From Bacteroidales bacterium UBA3543 (lineage in GTDB: Bacteria > Bacteroidota > Bacteroidia > Bacteroidales > UBA932): a stretch of 64,000 nucleotides of DNA. The stretch lies in NCBI GenBank assembly GCA_002376715.1, contig DFOK01000110.1, positions 1-64,000 of the forward strand, read 5' to 3'. The notes beneath the pieces were generated by a model. It ran no database searches and was not told where the DNA came from. It saw only the letters and a program-made list of their open reading frames with translations. A program made the position numbers and the translations under genes. Positions 45,020-54,922 of this stretch are shown one piece after another; position 1 is the stretch's first letter; each line of letters begins with the position of its first letter.

Positions 45020-45490
45020 CTAAAAAATATAATTCACTACAGCTTCGCCATATTTGATAAAAAGAAGGGTCCAGAGCAGAAATCTCAGACCTCTGCCAAT
45101 AAGCATATAGAAAGAACATTTCCAGAATGGAACCCTGTAAAAACCTAGTGCGATTGCAAAAACATCACCTATAAAAGGAAACCAGGTGACAAGTGCCAAA
45201 AGCGATCGCCAGCGATCTATTTTTTCTTTTTGTGCAGTCAAAGTCTCCGGTTTTACCTTGAACCACTTCTCTATCCACTCCCATTTACCAATACGTCCTA
45301 CACCATACGTAGTAAGTCCACCCGACCAGTTGCCCAATGTGCCTACCAAGAAGACTATCCAGGGATTGACCCCTGTCAGAAGTATACCTATATAGAGTAC
45401 AGTTGAATTGAAAGGCACCATGGTCGCAGCCATAAATGTGCCTAGAAAGAGTCCCGGAAGACCAAGCCCTTGAAACCATTCCATACTCAA
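45020..45490 (-). CDS. YqaA/DedA-like (VTT) membrane protein
   Basis: A 156-residue membrane protein of the YqaA branch of the DedA/VTT superfamily: GLFLGTFMAATMVPFNSTVLYIGILLTG, GNWSGGLTTYGVGRIGK, and LALVTWFPFIGDVFAIALGFYRVPFWK (the paired re-entrant region). Relatives are thought to aid lipid scrambling. Its start abuts a heptad array. Confidence 0.85.
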   Translation of the reverse strand: MSMEWFQGLGLPGLFLGTFMAATMVPFNSTVLYIGILLTGVNPWIVFLVGTLGNWSGGLTTYGVGRIGKWEWIEKWFKVKPETLTAQKEKIDRWRSLLALVTWFPFIGDVFAIALGFYRVPFWKCSFYMLIGRGLRFLLWTLLFIKYGEAVVNYIF

Positions 45491-45549
45491 AACTAAATAC
45501 TAGCTACTCAACTCAATACTACATACTCAGAATTCAGAACTAAACACTA
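45484..45549 (-). repeat. Heptad array copy 9 (ACTACAT subtype)
   Basis: Plus-strand words CCATACT, CAAAACT, AAATACT, AGCTACT, then ACATACT, CAGAACT, AAACACT keep a 7-bp rhythm with a few slips. The array ends in the TAG complement of tadA (45547-45549). No GCAC-type units here. Confidence 0.6.
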
Positions 45550-45981
45550 GTTTCTTTTATCTCTGAAAAACTCAGTTACCAGATTGCCACACTCAATGTC
45601 CAGAACTCCTTTTACCACCTCTGTTTTCGGATGTAGGAGAGATGGGGAAAAGAGTGAATATCCTCTCTTAGGATCGTCAGCTCCATAAACAAGACGTCCG
45701 AGTTGTGCCCAGGCCAACGCTGCAGCACACATAGGGCATGGTTCCACAGTTACATAAAGTGTGCATTCCTTCAGATACTTACCGCCAAGGTATTCCGTAG
45801 CCATGGTAATCAACTGCATCTCCGCATGGGCGGTAGGATCGGTAAGAAGTTCAGTAAGATTGTGGCCGCGTGCAATGATATGGCCCTTGCACACAACAAC
45901 TCCTCCAATAGGCACTTCTCCCTGTTTAAGTGCCACTGCTGCCTCTTTAAGCGCTTCGCGCATATATTTTTTGTCGTCCAT
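45547..45981 (-). CDS. tadA: tRNA-adenosine deaminase TadA
   Basis: A 144-residue zinc deaminase converting A34 to inosine in tRNA. HAEMQ (about residue 58) and EPCPMCAAAL supply the His/Cys zinc ligands and catalytic Glu; the start MDDKKYMREALKEA is chosen at 45981. A longer frame to 46032 would read through the terminator hairpin 9 bases upstream. The TAG stop abuts a heptad array. Confidence 0.92.
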   Translation of the reverse strand: MDDKKYMREALKEAAVALKQGEVPIGGVVVCKGHIIARGHNLTELLTDPTAHAEMQLITMATEYLGGKYLKECTLYVTVEPCPMCAAALAWAQLGRLVYGADDPKRGYSLFSPSLLHPKTEVVKGVLDIECGNLVTEFFRDKRN

Positions 45982-45989
45982 TGTCTGAA

Positions 45990-46027
45990 AAGAAATAAAA
46001 AGGGAGCGACCGCATAAGGTTGCTCCC
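45990..46027 (-). terminator. Terminator just upstream of tadA
   Basis: On the minus strand GGGGAGCAACC / GGTCGCTCCC forms a 10-bp stem with one wobble, followed by TTTTTATTTCTTTT. It closely resembles the groEL terminator at 46250-46290 and ends 9 bases before the tadA start. Confidence 0.75.
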
Positions 46028-46084
46028 CGCAAATATAATATTTCTATCCAATATAGGATTTATATCATACCCAAAGCGCCACTT

Positions 46085-46243
46085 TTACCAAATCTGCATA
46101 AGGTTGCCTACGTTAGGAGGAAGTGCAAACAGGGTGTCTACAAGAGCATCGGCATCAAGACTTTGCAGCTCTACATAGTAGTTCTTATCCCTGCTGGTTT
46201 TAAGAGCATAAATATTTTTAATGGTTCTAATTAATTGATTTTT
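46085..46243 (-). pseudogene. 52-codon gene remnant between groEL and tadA
   Basis: The minus strand is open for 52 codons and reads YALKTSRDKNYYVELQSLD, then DTLFALPPNVGNLMQIW and stop. It looks protein-coding in composition but has no ATG, GTG or TTG before the middle of the frame. It is bounded by a terminator on each side. Family not recognised; probably the 3' end of a lost gene. Confidence 0.4.
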
Positions 46244-46249
46244 TCAGAT

Positions 46250-46290
46250 AAAAAAATTAAAAGGGAGCAACCGTAAGCACGATTGCTCCC
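46250..46290 (-). terminator. groEL operon terminator
   Basis: On the minus strand GGGAGCAA ... TTGCTCCC gives an 8-bp stem extended by inner CGT/ACG pairs, followed by TTTTAATTTTTT. It lies 35 bases after the groEL stop. Confidence 0.85.
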
Positions 46291-46324
46291 CAATAATATT
46301 TATATTGTGTTTCTCCGATAGGAA

Positions 46325-47971
<1,647 letters not shown>

Positions 47972-47975
47972 TTAA

Positions 47976-48248
47976 TTATTTAAGTACTGCGACTACGTCT
48001 GACTGACGCATTATGAGATAATCTTTACCGTCAACACTGATTTCGGTGCCGGCATATTTGCCGTACAATACGGTATCGCCTACGGTAAGCTCCATAGGTT
48101 CATCTTTTTTGCCGTTACCTACGGCTACTACAACACCCTGCTGGGGTTTTTCTTTTGCGGTGTCCGGAATGAACAATCCGCCTGCGGTCTTTGTTTCCGC
48201 CTCTTTAGGTTCAATCAGAACTCTGTCTGCCAATGGTTTAATCTTCAT
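47976..48248 (-). CDS. groES: Co-chaperonin GroES
   Basis: A 90-residue Gro[23 protein letters not shown] at the start, mobile loop [16 protein letters not shown], and roof strands. No CIRCE element was seen upstream; a TATTTTG (minus strand, near 48297) may be the -7 box. Confidence 0.97.
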   Translation of the reverse strand: MKIKPLADRVLIEPKEAETKTAGGLFIPDTAKEKPQQGVVVAVGNGKKDEPMELTVGDTVLYGKYAGTEISVDGKDYLIMRQSDVVAVLK

Positions 48249-48343
48249 AATATGAAATGTTTAGTTTTTTAAATCTTGTGCTTTAATTTCGGCAAAATAA
48301 ATGCCACCGGCATATTTCTGCCAATTTGTCACAGTATTTTCTT

Positions 48344-48351
48344 TACATTTG
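48344..48351 (+). promoter_or_regulatory. Candidate -7 box of the DUF5106 gene
   Basis: TACATTTG fits TAnnTTTG and lies 15 bases before the gene. An upstream TTTG (48325-48328) is only 15 bases away, closer than usual. Confidence 0.45.
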
Positions 48352-48366
48352 CAAAAAAATTGATCC

Positions 48367-49332
48367 ATGATGACAAAACAATCACTGATATCTCTTCTAC
48401 TTGCATCAGTATTACTGCTTACTGCCTGTAAGAACACCACTGATTTACCGGCCAGACCATTTCCCACTCCTCAGGTACCCGCAATGCTCAGCAGCAACAT
48501 GCAGCAGGCTTTCCAATATATCTCCCTTCATTTCTGGGATAAGTTGTACGCTCCGGGGGTCGAATATTCCAAAGATACCACTTTGGTGATGGGAGTCACT
48601 CACGACGATTTCGAAGAGGCTTTTGCTATATATCTCACGGCGCTGGATAATGTGACCCTCCCTGTAATGAATGCTGCTCAGGATACTATGCTTGCCCGCG
48701 CATCCAGACACAAACTCTCCCATCCGGAAAGCAAAGTGTGGGAAACCATCACCGAGCTTTCTGAGAAATATCTTTACGACCCCAATTCTCCCTACAGAAA
48801 CGAAGAGATATTTCTCCCCGTACTGGCTCATCTCAAGGAGTCGCCTTTTACTACCGACGAAGAAAAAATGCACTATAGCCATTTGCACCGCTTATGCTCT
48901 TATAACCGCATCGGCACAAAGGCGGCAGATTTCAAATATACCCTAAAGAATGGCCGGACAGGCACCTTGCACCAGGTAAAAGCCGAATATGTGCTGCTCT
49001 TTTTCAGCAACCCGGAGTGTCAAAACTGCAAGGAGATAATCGATGCTCTCGCCGGTTTGCCTGAAATATCGCAACTTATAGAGCAGAAGAGAGTTGCTGT
49101 ACTCAATATATATCCGGATGCAGACTTGGCCGAATGGTACGACTACCAGTCGAACTATCCTGAAAACTGGATTAACGGATATGACCAGGATTTGGTACTG
49201 AATATGCAGACCATTTACAATATCCGCGCAATACCTTCACTCTATCTGCTTGACAAAGAGAAGAAAGTTATTTTCAAGGATGCCCCGCCTGAAAAAATCA
49301 TCCCCTGGCTTCAGAAGAATGTCGGCTGGTAA
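48367..49332 (+). CDS. DUF5106/thioredoxin-like lipoprotein
   Basis: A 321-residue lipoprotein (LLTAC, Cys21). The N-terminal half has the DUF5106 helical pattern (NMQQAFQYISLHFWDKLY, MARASRHK-like helices). The C-terminal half is a TlpA-like thioredoxin fold with CQNCK (about residue 220; CxxC active site) and cis-Pro in AIPSLYLLDKEKKVI. Such proteins sit in the periplasm or outer membrane of Bacteroidota and probably manage disulphides; partner unknown. Confidence 0.82.
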   Translation: MMTKQSLISLLLASVLLLTACKNTTDLPARPFPTPQVPAMLSSNMQQAFQYISLHFWDKLYAPGVEYSKDTTLVMGVTHDDFEEAFAIYLTALDNVTLPVMNAAQDTMLARASRHKLSHPESKVWETITELSEKYLYDPNSPYRNEEIFLPVLAHLKESPFTTDEEKMHYSHLHRLCSYNRIGTKAADFKYTLKNGRTGTLHQVKAEYVLLFFSNPECQNCKEIIDALAGLPEISQLIEQKRVAVLNIYPDADLAEWYDYQSNYPENWINGYDQDLVLNMQTIYNIRAIPSLYLLDKEKKVIFKDAPPEKIIPWLQKNVGW

Positions 49333-49336
49333 AGCT

Positions 49337-49370
49337 TTTGCATCTATTTGTCGCAAAAGTGCTATCTTTG
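49337..49370 (+). promoter_or_regulatory. Promoter of the 1001-residue protein gene
   Basis: TTTG (49337-49340), 22-base spacer, TATCTTTG (49363-49370), and the ATG 14 bases on. The CTTTTGC ... GCAAAAG dyad across it may also end the previous transcript. Confidence 0.6.
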
Positions 49371-49383
49371 AGCCCCTTTTTTT

Positions 49384-52300
49384 ATGAAAGTTATATCTCC
49401 TGTTGGCCGTTTAGCCTTCCCGTTAATACTCTTCACAGCCCTTCTGTTGTCACAGAATCGGGCAGCGGCGCAGTATTACACACTCGGCAACGACCCCGCT
49501 AATGCAAAGTGGTCAATCATACGGGGAGATACATACAAAATCATATATCCGCAACAGACCGACTCCCTGGCAAGAAGGTATCTCTATCTTTTTGAGAAAC
49601 ACCGGCACACCAACCTTGCCGGACTCAGGATAGAGTCACCTAAAATGCCCATAATCCTTCACCCTTATACCACTACAAGCAATGCTACCGTAGTGTGGGC
49701 TCCAAGGCGAATGGAAATATTCACCTCGCCGCCGGCAACCGGAGGATATGCCCAAAACTGGGAGACACAACTGGCTCTCCACGAAGGGCGACACCTCGGA
49801 CAGATGCAGCACTACACAAAGGGGGTGTTCAGTTTTTTCAACATACTCTTTGGAGAGCAGTCGCTGGCACTGGGCATAGGATTTTACCCTTCTGTGTGGC
49901 TTCTGGAAGGAGATGCAGTCCTAAACGAGAGCGACTTTTCCAACGCCGGCCGCGGTAGAAGCGGGGAATTTCTGATGTACTACAGAACAGCATTTCTACA
50001 AGATGATATCCGTTCATATTACCATTGGAGGTATGGTTCATATCGGCATTTTGCTCCCAACAAATATGCTTTCGGCTATATGCTGACAAGTATGATGAGA
50101 TATGCATCCGGTAACTATTATGCTACCGGTGATGCAATGTCAATACAGGTAAAAAGATGGTGGGATTTCTTCGGCGTATGGAATACCAGCTTTATCAGGG
50201 CCACGGGACGCACACCTAGAAGACACTGGCGTTTGGCAGTCTCATTCATGAGTGATCTGTGGCAGAAGGATTATCTCAGCAGAGGACCCTATCACATAGC
50301 GGAGCCTTTGCTGGCTAAAGAGCCCCGTATATACACCGGTTATACCGACATTCTTCCGACTGAAAAGGGCATTATTGCTACTAAAAGCGGGTACCACGAC
50401 TCCAGGATGCTTGTAACAATAGACTCTCTCGGAAAAGAACGTAGGATAAGACCCTTTGCACCCACCACCAGTAATATTATATCTGATGGGGATAGCACCC
50501 TTATATGGGCTGAAACGATACCTGACCTGCGTTGGGAACTGCAAAATTTCTCCATTATACGCAGCTATGACCTCAATAGCAAAGAAATCAGAGATATAAC
50601 CTCCCGCACCAAATATTTCAACCCTGCACTTTCTGCTGACGGGCAATCCCTTTTCGTGGTAGAATATCCCATTGGAGGGGGATCCCAACTGGTGCAGATA
50701 GACAAAAAAGAGGGTTTTGTGATAAAGAGAATCCCGGCACCGCCCGGAGGTCAGATTACCGAAATAGCACAGATCGGCGACTCGCTGTACGCATTGATTA
50801 TAACCGAATCCGGAATGGGAATATACTGGACGGGGATCTCCTCAGACAACGGAGTATGGCACAACGAAATCCCCGACCAGCATAGATACATTCAGGATCT
50901 GACTGTCAGCGGCAACAGTCTCTGTTTTACATCCGATCTGGACGGCCTTGTCAATAGCTATATCTACAACCCCGACCTTAAACTGATGCGCAAACTCACT
51001 AACTCGCGTTTCGGGGCCAAATATCCACATATTGACAATAATTCCGGACGCCTCTACTGGGCCGATTTCGGACTCAAAGGTTACCAACCCGTATCGGCTC
51101 CGCTGGATTCACTGGACTGGAGAGTGGCAGATTTTGGTAAACCCTTTATAAATAATATTTCCGAACATCTCTCACGCCAGGCAAGACTCAATACCGAACC
51201 TCTTTCCGAAGAGGAAGATGCAGCTCTCAAGGCAAGGATAGATTCCCTCCCTGCAAAAAATTATAAAAAACTGCCACACCTGCTTAGAATTCACTCCTGG
51301 GCTCCTTTCTATGCTAATATCAACAGGATTATGAATATGAGCTACGAACATTTCTATCAGTTGGTATCAGTCGGTGCTACGGTTATTTCCCAAAACGATC
51401 TGAGCACTGCCACTATGCAGCTCGGATATTCATACCACAAAGGATTCCACTCCGGACACCTCAATTTCAATTATTCAGGACTCTATCCTGTATTGGAAAT
51501 AGCAGTAGATTACAACGACAGACATCGCACTAACACCACAATTGAAGAGGTACACCACCATCAGACTATTTTACCGGCTCATCCGGGAGTAATGCCCGGA
51601 GAGGTATATCCGATAAGACACACCATTGACACAACAGACATCCCCTCCTGGGATGTTTCATTGAGAACTTATGTCCCCCTCAATCTCAGTAAATCGGGCT
51701 GGAACAGCGGTTTGATACCCCAGTTGAGATATGATTTCAGTAACGATAAATACTCCCTTTTCGGACATAAAGGCATCTATCGCCAAAGTCTGACCTACGG
51801 AGTGCGTTACTATAAGATGCTCCCCAACCCAAAGAGTCGTCTCTTCCCCAAATGGGGTTTCGGCGTCCAAGTCAGTGGAGCATATTCTCATGGACCTCAC
51901 AACTCCTCAGGCAATATTGCATACTTCTATACTTACGGTTATCTGCCGGGCATTCTGAACAATCAGGGAATTAAACTCTCAGCCGCATATCAAAAGCAAT
52001 TCAATAAGAGAGCATTCGGATATCTCCCCAATTTGGCTTCAATGCCGAGAGGTTTCGACAACATCGTGCTGATGGATTATGCTAAATTCACCGCAGATTA
52101 TGCAATCCCGATCTATCTCGGTGATGTCACCTGGCCCTGGCTCTACTATCTTAAGCGCCTTCAGATAATTCCTTTTGGCGACTTCGCCATTAACAGATCT
52201 TCCTGGTATCCTCAAAACGGAATTATTAAACCTATCGACCAAAAATATCTCTACTCATACGGAGTGGATGTTCTTGTCAATGCCCACCTCCTGCGTATCG

Positions 52301-52389
52301 GAAGTGAACTTTCATTTGGATTTCGCTATGCAAGAACAAGTTTAGGTACTAATTATTGGAATGCACTCTTCAGCACAGGCCTGTTTTAA
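49384..52389 (+). CDS. Putative outer-membrane gluzincin with propeller and barrel
   Basis: 1001 residues with signal peptide (LLLSQNRAAAQ). N-terminal part: LALHEGRHLGQ at about residue 133 (an HExxH zinc motif) and WLLEGDAVLNE about 45 residues on (gluzincin-type third ligand E plus downstream residues). Middle, about 310-620: beta-propeller-like TolB-type repeats (RIYTGYTDILPTEKGIIATKSG, FNPALSADGQSLFVVEY). C-terminal about 350 residues: alternating aromatic strands (LSFGFRYARTSLG, FSTGLF) typical of an outer-membrane barrel. This suggests a surface- or periplasm-facing protease tethered by its own barrel. No characterised homologue is known to me. pnuC follows 11 bases later. Confidence 0.65.
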   Translation: MKVISPVGRLAFPLILFTALLLSQNRAAAQYYTLGNDPANAKWSIIRGDTYKIIYPQQTDSLARRYLYLFEKHRHTNLAGLRIESPKMPIILHPYTTTSNATVVWAPRRMEIFTSPPATGGYAQNWETQLALHEGRHLGQMQHYTKGVFSFFNILFGEQSLALGIGFYPSVWLLEGDAVLNESDFSNAGRGRSGEFLMYYRTAFLQDDIRSYYHWRYGSYRHFAPNKYAFGYMLTSMMRYASGNYYATGDAMSIQVKRWWDFFGVWNTSFIRATGRTPRRHWRLAVSFMSDLWQKDYLSRGPYHIAEPLLAKEPRIYTGYTDILPTEKGIIATKSGYHDSRMLVTIDSLGKERRIRPFAPTTSNIISDGDSTLIWAETIPDLRWELQNFSIIRSYDLNSKEIRDITSRTKYFNPALSADGQSLFVVEYPIGGGSQLVQIDKKEGFVIKRIPAPPGGQITEIAQIGDSLYALIITESGMGIYWTGISSDNGVWHNEIPDQHRYIQDLTVSGNSLCFTSDLDGLVNSYIYNPDLKLMRKLTNSRFGAKYPHIDNNSGRLYWADFGLKGYQPVSAPLDSLDWRVADFGKPFINNISEHLSRQARLNTEPLSEEEDAALKARIDSLPAKNYKKLPHLLRIHSWAPFYANINRIMNMSYEHFYQLVSVGATVISQNDLSTATMQLGYSYHKGFHSGHLNFNYSGLYPVLEIAVDYNDRHRTNTTIEEVHHHQTILPAHPGVMPGEVYPIRHTIDTTDIPSWDVSLRTYVPLNLSKSGWNSGLIPQLRYDFSNDKYSLFGHKGIYRQSLTYGVRYYKMLPNPKSRLFPKWGFGVQVSGAYSHGPHNSSGNIAYFYTYGYLPGILNNQGIKLSAAYQKQFNKRAFGYLPNLASMPRGFDNIVLMDYAKFTADYAIPIYLGDVTWPWLYYLKRLQIIPFGDFAINRSSWYPQNGIIKPIDQKYLYSYGVDVLVNAHLLRIGSELSFGFRYARTSLGTNYWNALFSTGLF

Positions 52390-52400
52390 AATTTTATTGA

Positions 52401-53099
52401 ATGAATAAGACTTCCGCACTTAAATTACACTGGTTTGACTGGTTCCTGATATTGGGAGTCACGATCACGAGCATCATAACCTCTGCATTTGCGGAACGGT
52501 TCGATTGGCTGGGGCTTATAATCAACATTACGGGCATCATAAATTTGGTGCTCTGCGCCAAAGGCAATCTGATAAATTACTTTTTCGGTATCATATACAA
52601 TGCGCTCTACATCTATGTGGCATTTTCCACAAAACTCTACGCCGATTCTGCCATATATCTGCTCTATTATCTGCCAATGCAGTTTGTTGGATGGGCCAAC
52701 TGGAAGAAAAACCAAAATAAAGAGAGTGGAGCGGTGATAACCAGGCGCCTCACTATGAAGAGTGCTGCCCTGCTTATTGCAATCGCAGCAGTACTTGTTC
52801 CGTTGTTTGCATGGATACTTGCTCTGCCGGTCATCGGAGATGCTCAGCCGTGGGCCGATTCCGCTACTACCGTAGCCTCAATCATAGCGATGTATATGAT
52901 GGTAAAGGCCTATGTTGAACAGTGGTATATCTGGCTTGTGCTTGACGTGATTCAAAGCGTAAAATGGCTTGTTGAGACCATTCGTGGAGGAGAACATGCT
53001 GCGATGATGCTCATAATGTTTCTCTTTTTCACGGCAAATGCCATCTATGGCCTCATTCAGTGGAATCGTCTTGAGAAGAGTGAAAGTAATCGGAAATGA
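52401..53099 (+). CDS. pnuC: Nicotinamide riboside transporter PnuC
   Basis: A 232-residue, seven-segment PnuC-family facilitator. Markers: WFDWFLILGVTIT, LVLCAKGNLINYFFGIIYNALYIYVAF, LPMQFVGWANWKKN (substrate-site aromatics), and IWLVLDVIQSVKWL. The QFVGWxxW pattern is nearer to canonical NR-specific PnuC than the copy in the suf operon. The last 47 bases overlap the convergent uvrC. Confidence 0.86.
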   Translation: MNKTSALKLHWFDWFLILGVTITSIITSAFAERFDWLGLIINITGIINLVLCAKGNLINYFFGIIYNALYIYVAFSTKLYADSAIYLLYYLPMQFVGWANWKKNQNKESGAVITRRLTMKSAALLIAIAAVLVPLFAWILALPVIGDAQPWADSATTVASIIAMYMMVKAYVEQWYIWLVLDVIQSVKWLVETIRGGEHAAMMLIMFLFFTANAIYGLIQWNRLEKSESNRK

Positions 53100-54861
53100 C
53101 CTTTGCCAGATGAGGTCCGACACACTCTCTGAGCTCTTCGAATGATGCCTGACGAATGCGCGTTACGCTTTTGAAGTGTTTTAAAAGTTTGGTCTGTGTG
53201 ACCTCTCCCACCCCTTTTATTTGTGAAAGTTCACTGCGGATCTGCCGTTTGCTACGTCTGCCCCTATGATGGGTCAGGCCAAATCTGTGCGCTTCGTCAC
53301 GAATTTGCATCAGTAAACGCAGGGATGTAGAATTTTTATCGAGCCAGAGCGGTGTGGGATCTCCGGGAATTATAATTTCCTCAAGCCTTTCGGCAATTCC
53401 TGCCAGCGCTACTTCACCTGGGATACCAAGTTCTTCCAGTGCCTCATAGGCGAAGTTGACCTGTCCGCGTCCTCCGTCGATAATTACCAGCTGTGGCAAA
53501 GATTCTCCTTCGGCAATCATACGCGAATAGCGACGGTTGACCACTTCTTTCATCGATGCATAGTCATTTGTCCCAACCACGCTCTTGATATTGAAATGAC
53601 GATACTCCTTTTTGCTTGGAACGCCATCTCTGAAGACCACACATGCTGCAACGGGATCCGTACCCTGAATATTGGAGTTGTCGAAGCATTCGATATGGAC
53701 AGGGAGCTTATCCAGACTCAGATCCTTTTTAAGATTGGCGACTATACGTTCACGATGCTCATCGGGCCGGAGCGCCTCCTCCTGTTTTAGGCGGTTTATC
53801 TTCATCTGGGCGGCATTTTTACGACTGAGCTCCAGCAATGACTTTTTGTCACCTCTAACGGGAATATGGATATTCTTCCCCTCAAATTCCTGGTCAGGTA
53901 AAAAAGGTACCAGCACCTCGGAGGAGAGTTCACCGAATCTGGAGATTATTTCTGCTATAATTTCGCTCAGAATCTCCTCCCTGCTTTGTTCAATACGCAC
54001 CTTAAGCTCCATGTTGAAGGAATGTACAATTGCACCCTGCCTTACGCGTATAAAATTGGAAAAGACGTCATTCCCCTCTTCGACAAACGAGACGGCATCT
54101 ATGTCCTTTCCACCAAAGCCCACTATCACAGATTTGCTATAGTACTGCTCAAGCAACTCCAATTTTTCCTTATACTCCTGTGCCTTCTCAAACTCCAAAC
54201 GTTGCGAATGAAGACTCATTTTCTCTTTAAATTCGCGCTTTAAGGAAGAAAAATCACCTTTTAGCAAGGAAGCGATACCCTCAATCTGACGGTTGTACTC
54301 CTCCTCTTTCATCAATCCCACACAAGGGGCGGCACATTTACCTATATGATGGTTGAGACAGGGACGATATTTGCCGGCGGAGATTATTTCGGGAGTAAGC
54401 GAAAGCTTGCAATCGCGTAGTTTGTAGAGTCCGGAAATTAGCAGGATCAACTGGTTTGCGTGATAAGCCGAACTGTAGGGCCCGAAATAGAGAGATCCAT
54501 CCTTAACATATCTTCTGGTGGTGATTATTCTCGGGAAAGGTTCGTTGCGAATGCATATCCACGGATAGGTTTTTCCATCCTTCAGGAGAATGTTGTATTT
54601 CGGCTGAAACTCCTTGATAAGCAAATTTTCCAGTAAAAGCGCATCCTGTTCGCTTCCAACTACGGTATACTCCAGATCTGCGATTTTCGAGACCATAACT
54701 CTAGTCTTGCGATCGAGGGATTCAGGCGGTCCGAAATATTGAGAAACTCTTTTCTTCAGGTTCTTTGCCTTACCTACATATATTATCGTCCCCTCCGAAT
54801 CAAGATATCTGTAAACACCGGGGTTTTGCGGAAGAAATTCTATTTTATCCCTCACTTCCAT
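53053..54861 (-). CDS. uvrC: Excinuclease ABC subunit C
   Basis: A 602-residue nucleotide-excision repair endonuclease. N-terminal GIY-YIG nuclease (GVYRYLDSEGTIIYVGKAKNLKKRV), UVR motif near 200-235 (EKAQEYKEKLELLEQY), C-terminal RNase H-like nuclease (ECFDNSNIQGTDPVAA, VIIDGGRGQVNFA) and HhH (LSQIKGVGEVTQTKLL). The ATG at 54861 is chosen; the frame runs open to 55020, but that part crosses the divergent promoter and gene. Confidence 0.95.
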   Translation of the reverse strand: MEVRDKIEFLPQNPGVYRYLDSEGTIIYVGKAKNLKKRVSQYFGPPESLDRKTRVMVSKIADLEYTVVGSEQDALLLENLLIKEFQPKYNILLKDGKTYPWICIRNEPFPRIITTRRYVKDGSLYFGPYSSAYHANQLILLISGLYKLRDCKLSLTPEIISAGKYRPCLNHHIGKCAAPCVGLMKEEEYNRQIEGIASLLKGDFSSLKREFKEKMSLHSQRLEFEKAQEYKEKLELLEQYYSKSVIVGFGGKDIDAVSFVEEGNDVFSNFIRVRQGAIVHSFNMELKVRIEQSREEILSEIIAEIISRFGELSSEVLVPFLPDQEFEGKNIHIPVRGDKKSLLELSRKNAAQMKINRLKQEEALRPDEHRERIVANLKKDLSLDKLPVHIECFDNSNIQGTDPVAACVVFRDGVPSKKEYRHFNIKSVVGTNDYASMKEVVNRRYSRMIAEGESLPQLVIIDGGRGQVNFAYEALEELGIPGEVALAGIAERLEEIIIPGDPTPLWLDKNSTSLRLLMQIRDEAHRFGLTHHRGRRSKRQIRSELSQIKGVGEVTQTKLLKHFKSVTRIRQASFEELRECVGPHLAKVISDYFHSSQDDSTE

Positions 54862-54863
54862 TT

Positions 54864-54897
54864 TTTGAGCAAGATATGAGCAAAATATGTATATTTG
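54864..54897 (+). promoter_or_regulatory. Promoter of the fused acyltransferase gene
   Basis: TTTG (54864-54867), 22-base spacer, TATATTTG (54890-54897); the ATG at 54923 follows after 25 bases. Confidence 0.65.
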
Positions 54898-54922
54898 CGG
54901 CAAACTTAAACCTTGCCGGCTG

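Noticed and set aside
48249..48366. CIRCE element before groES
   Set aside because: No TTAGCACTC-type inverted repeat is present.
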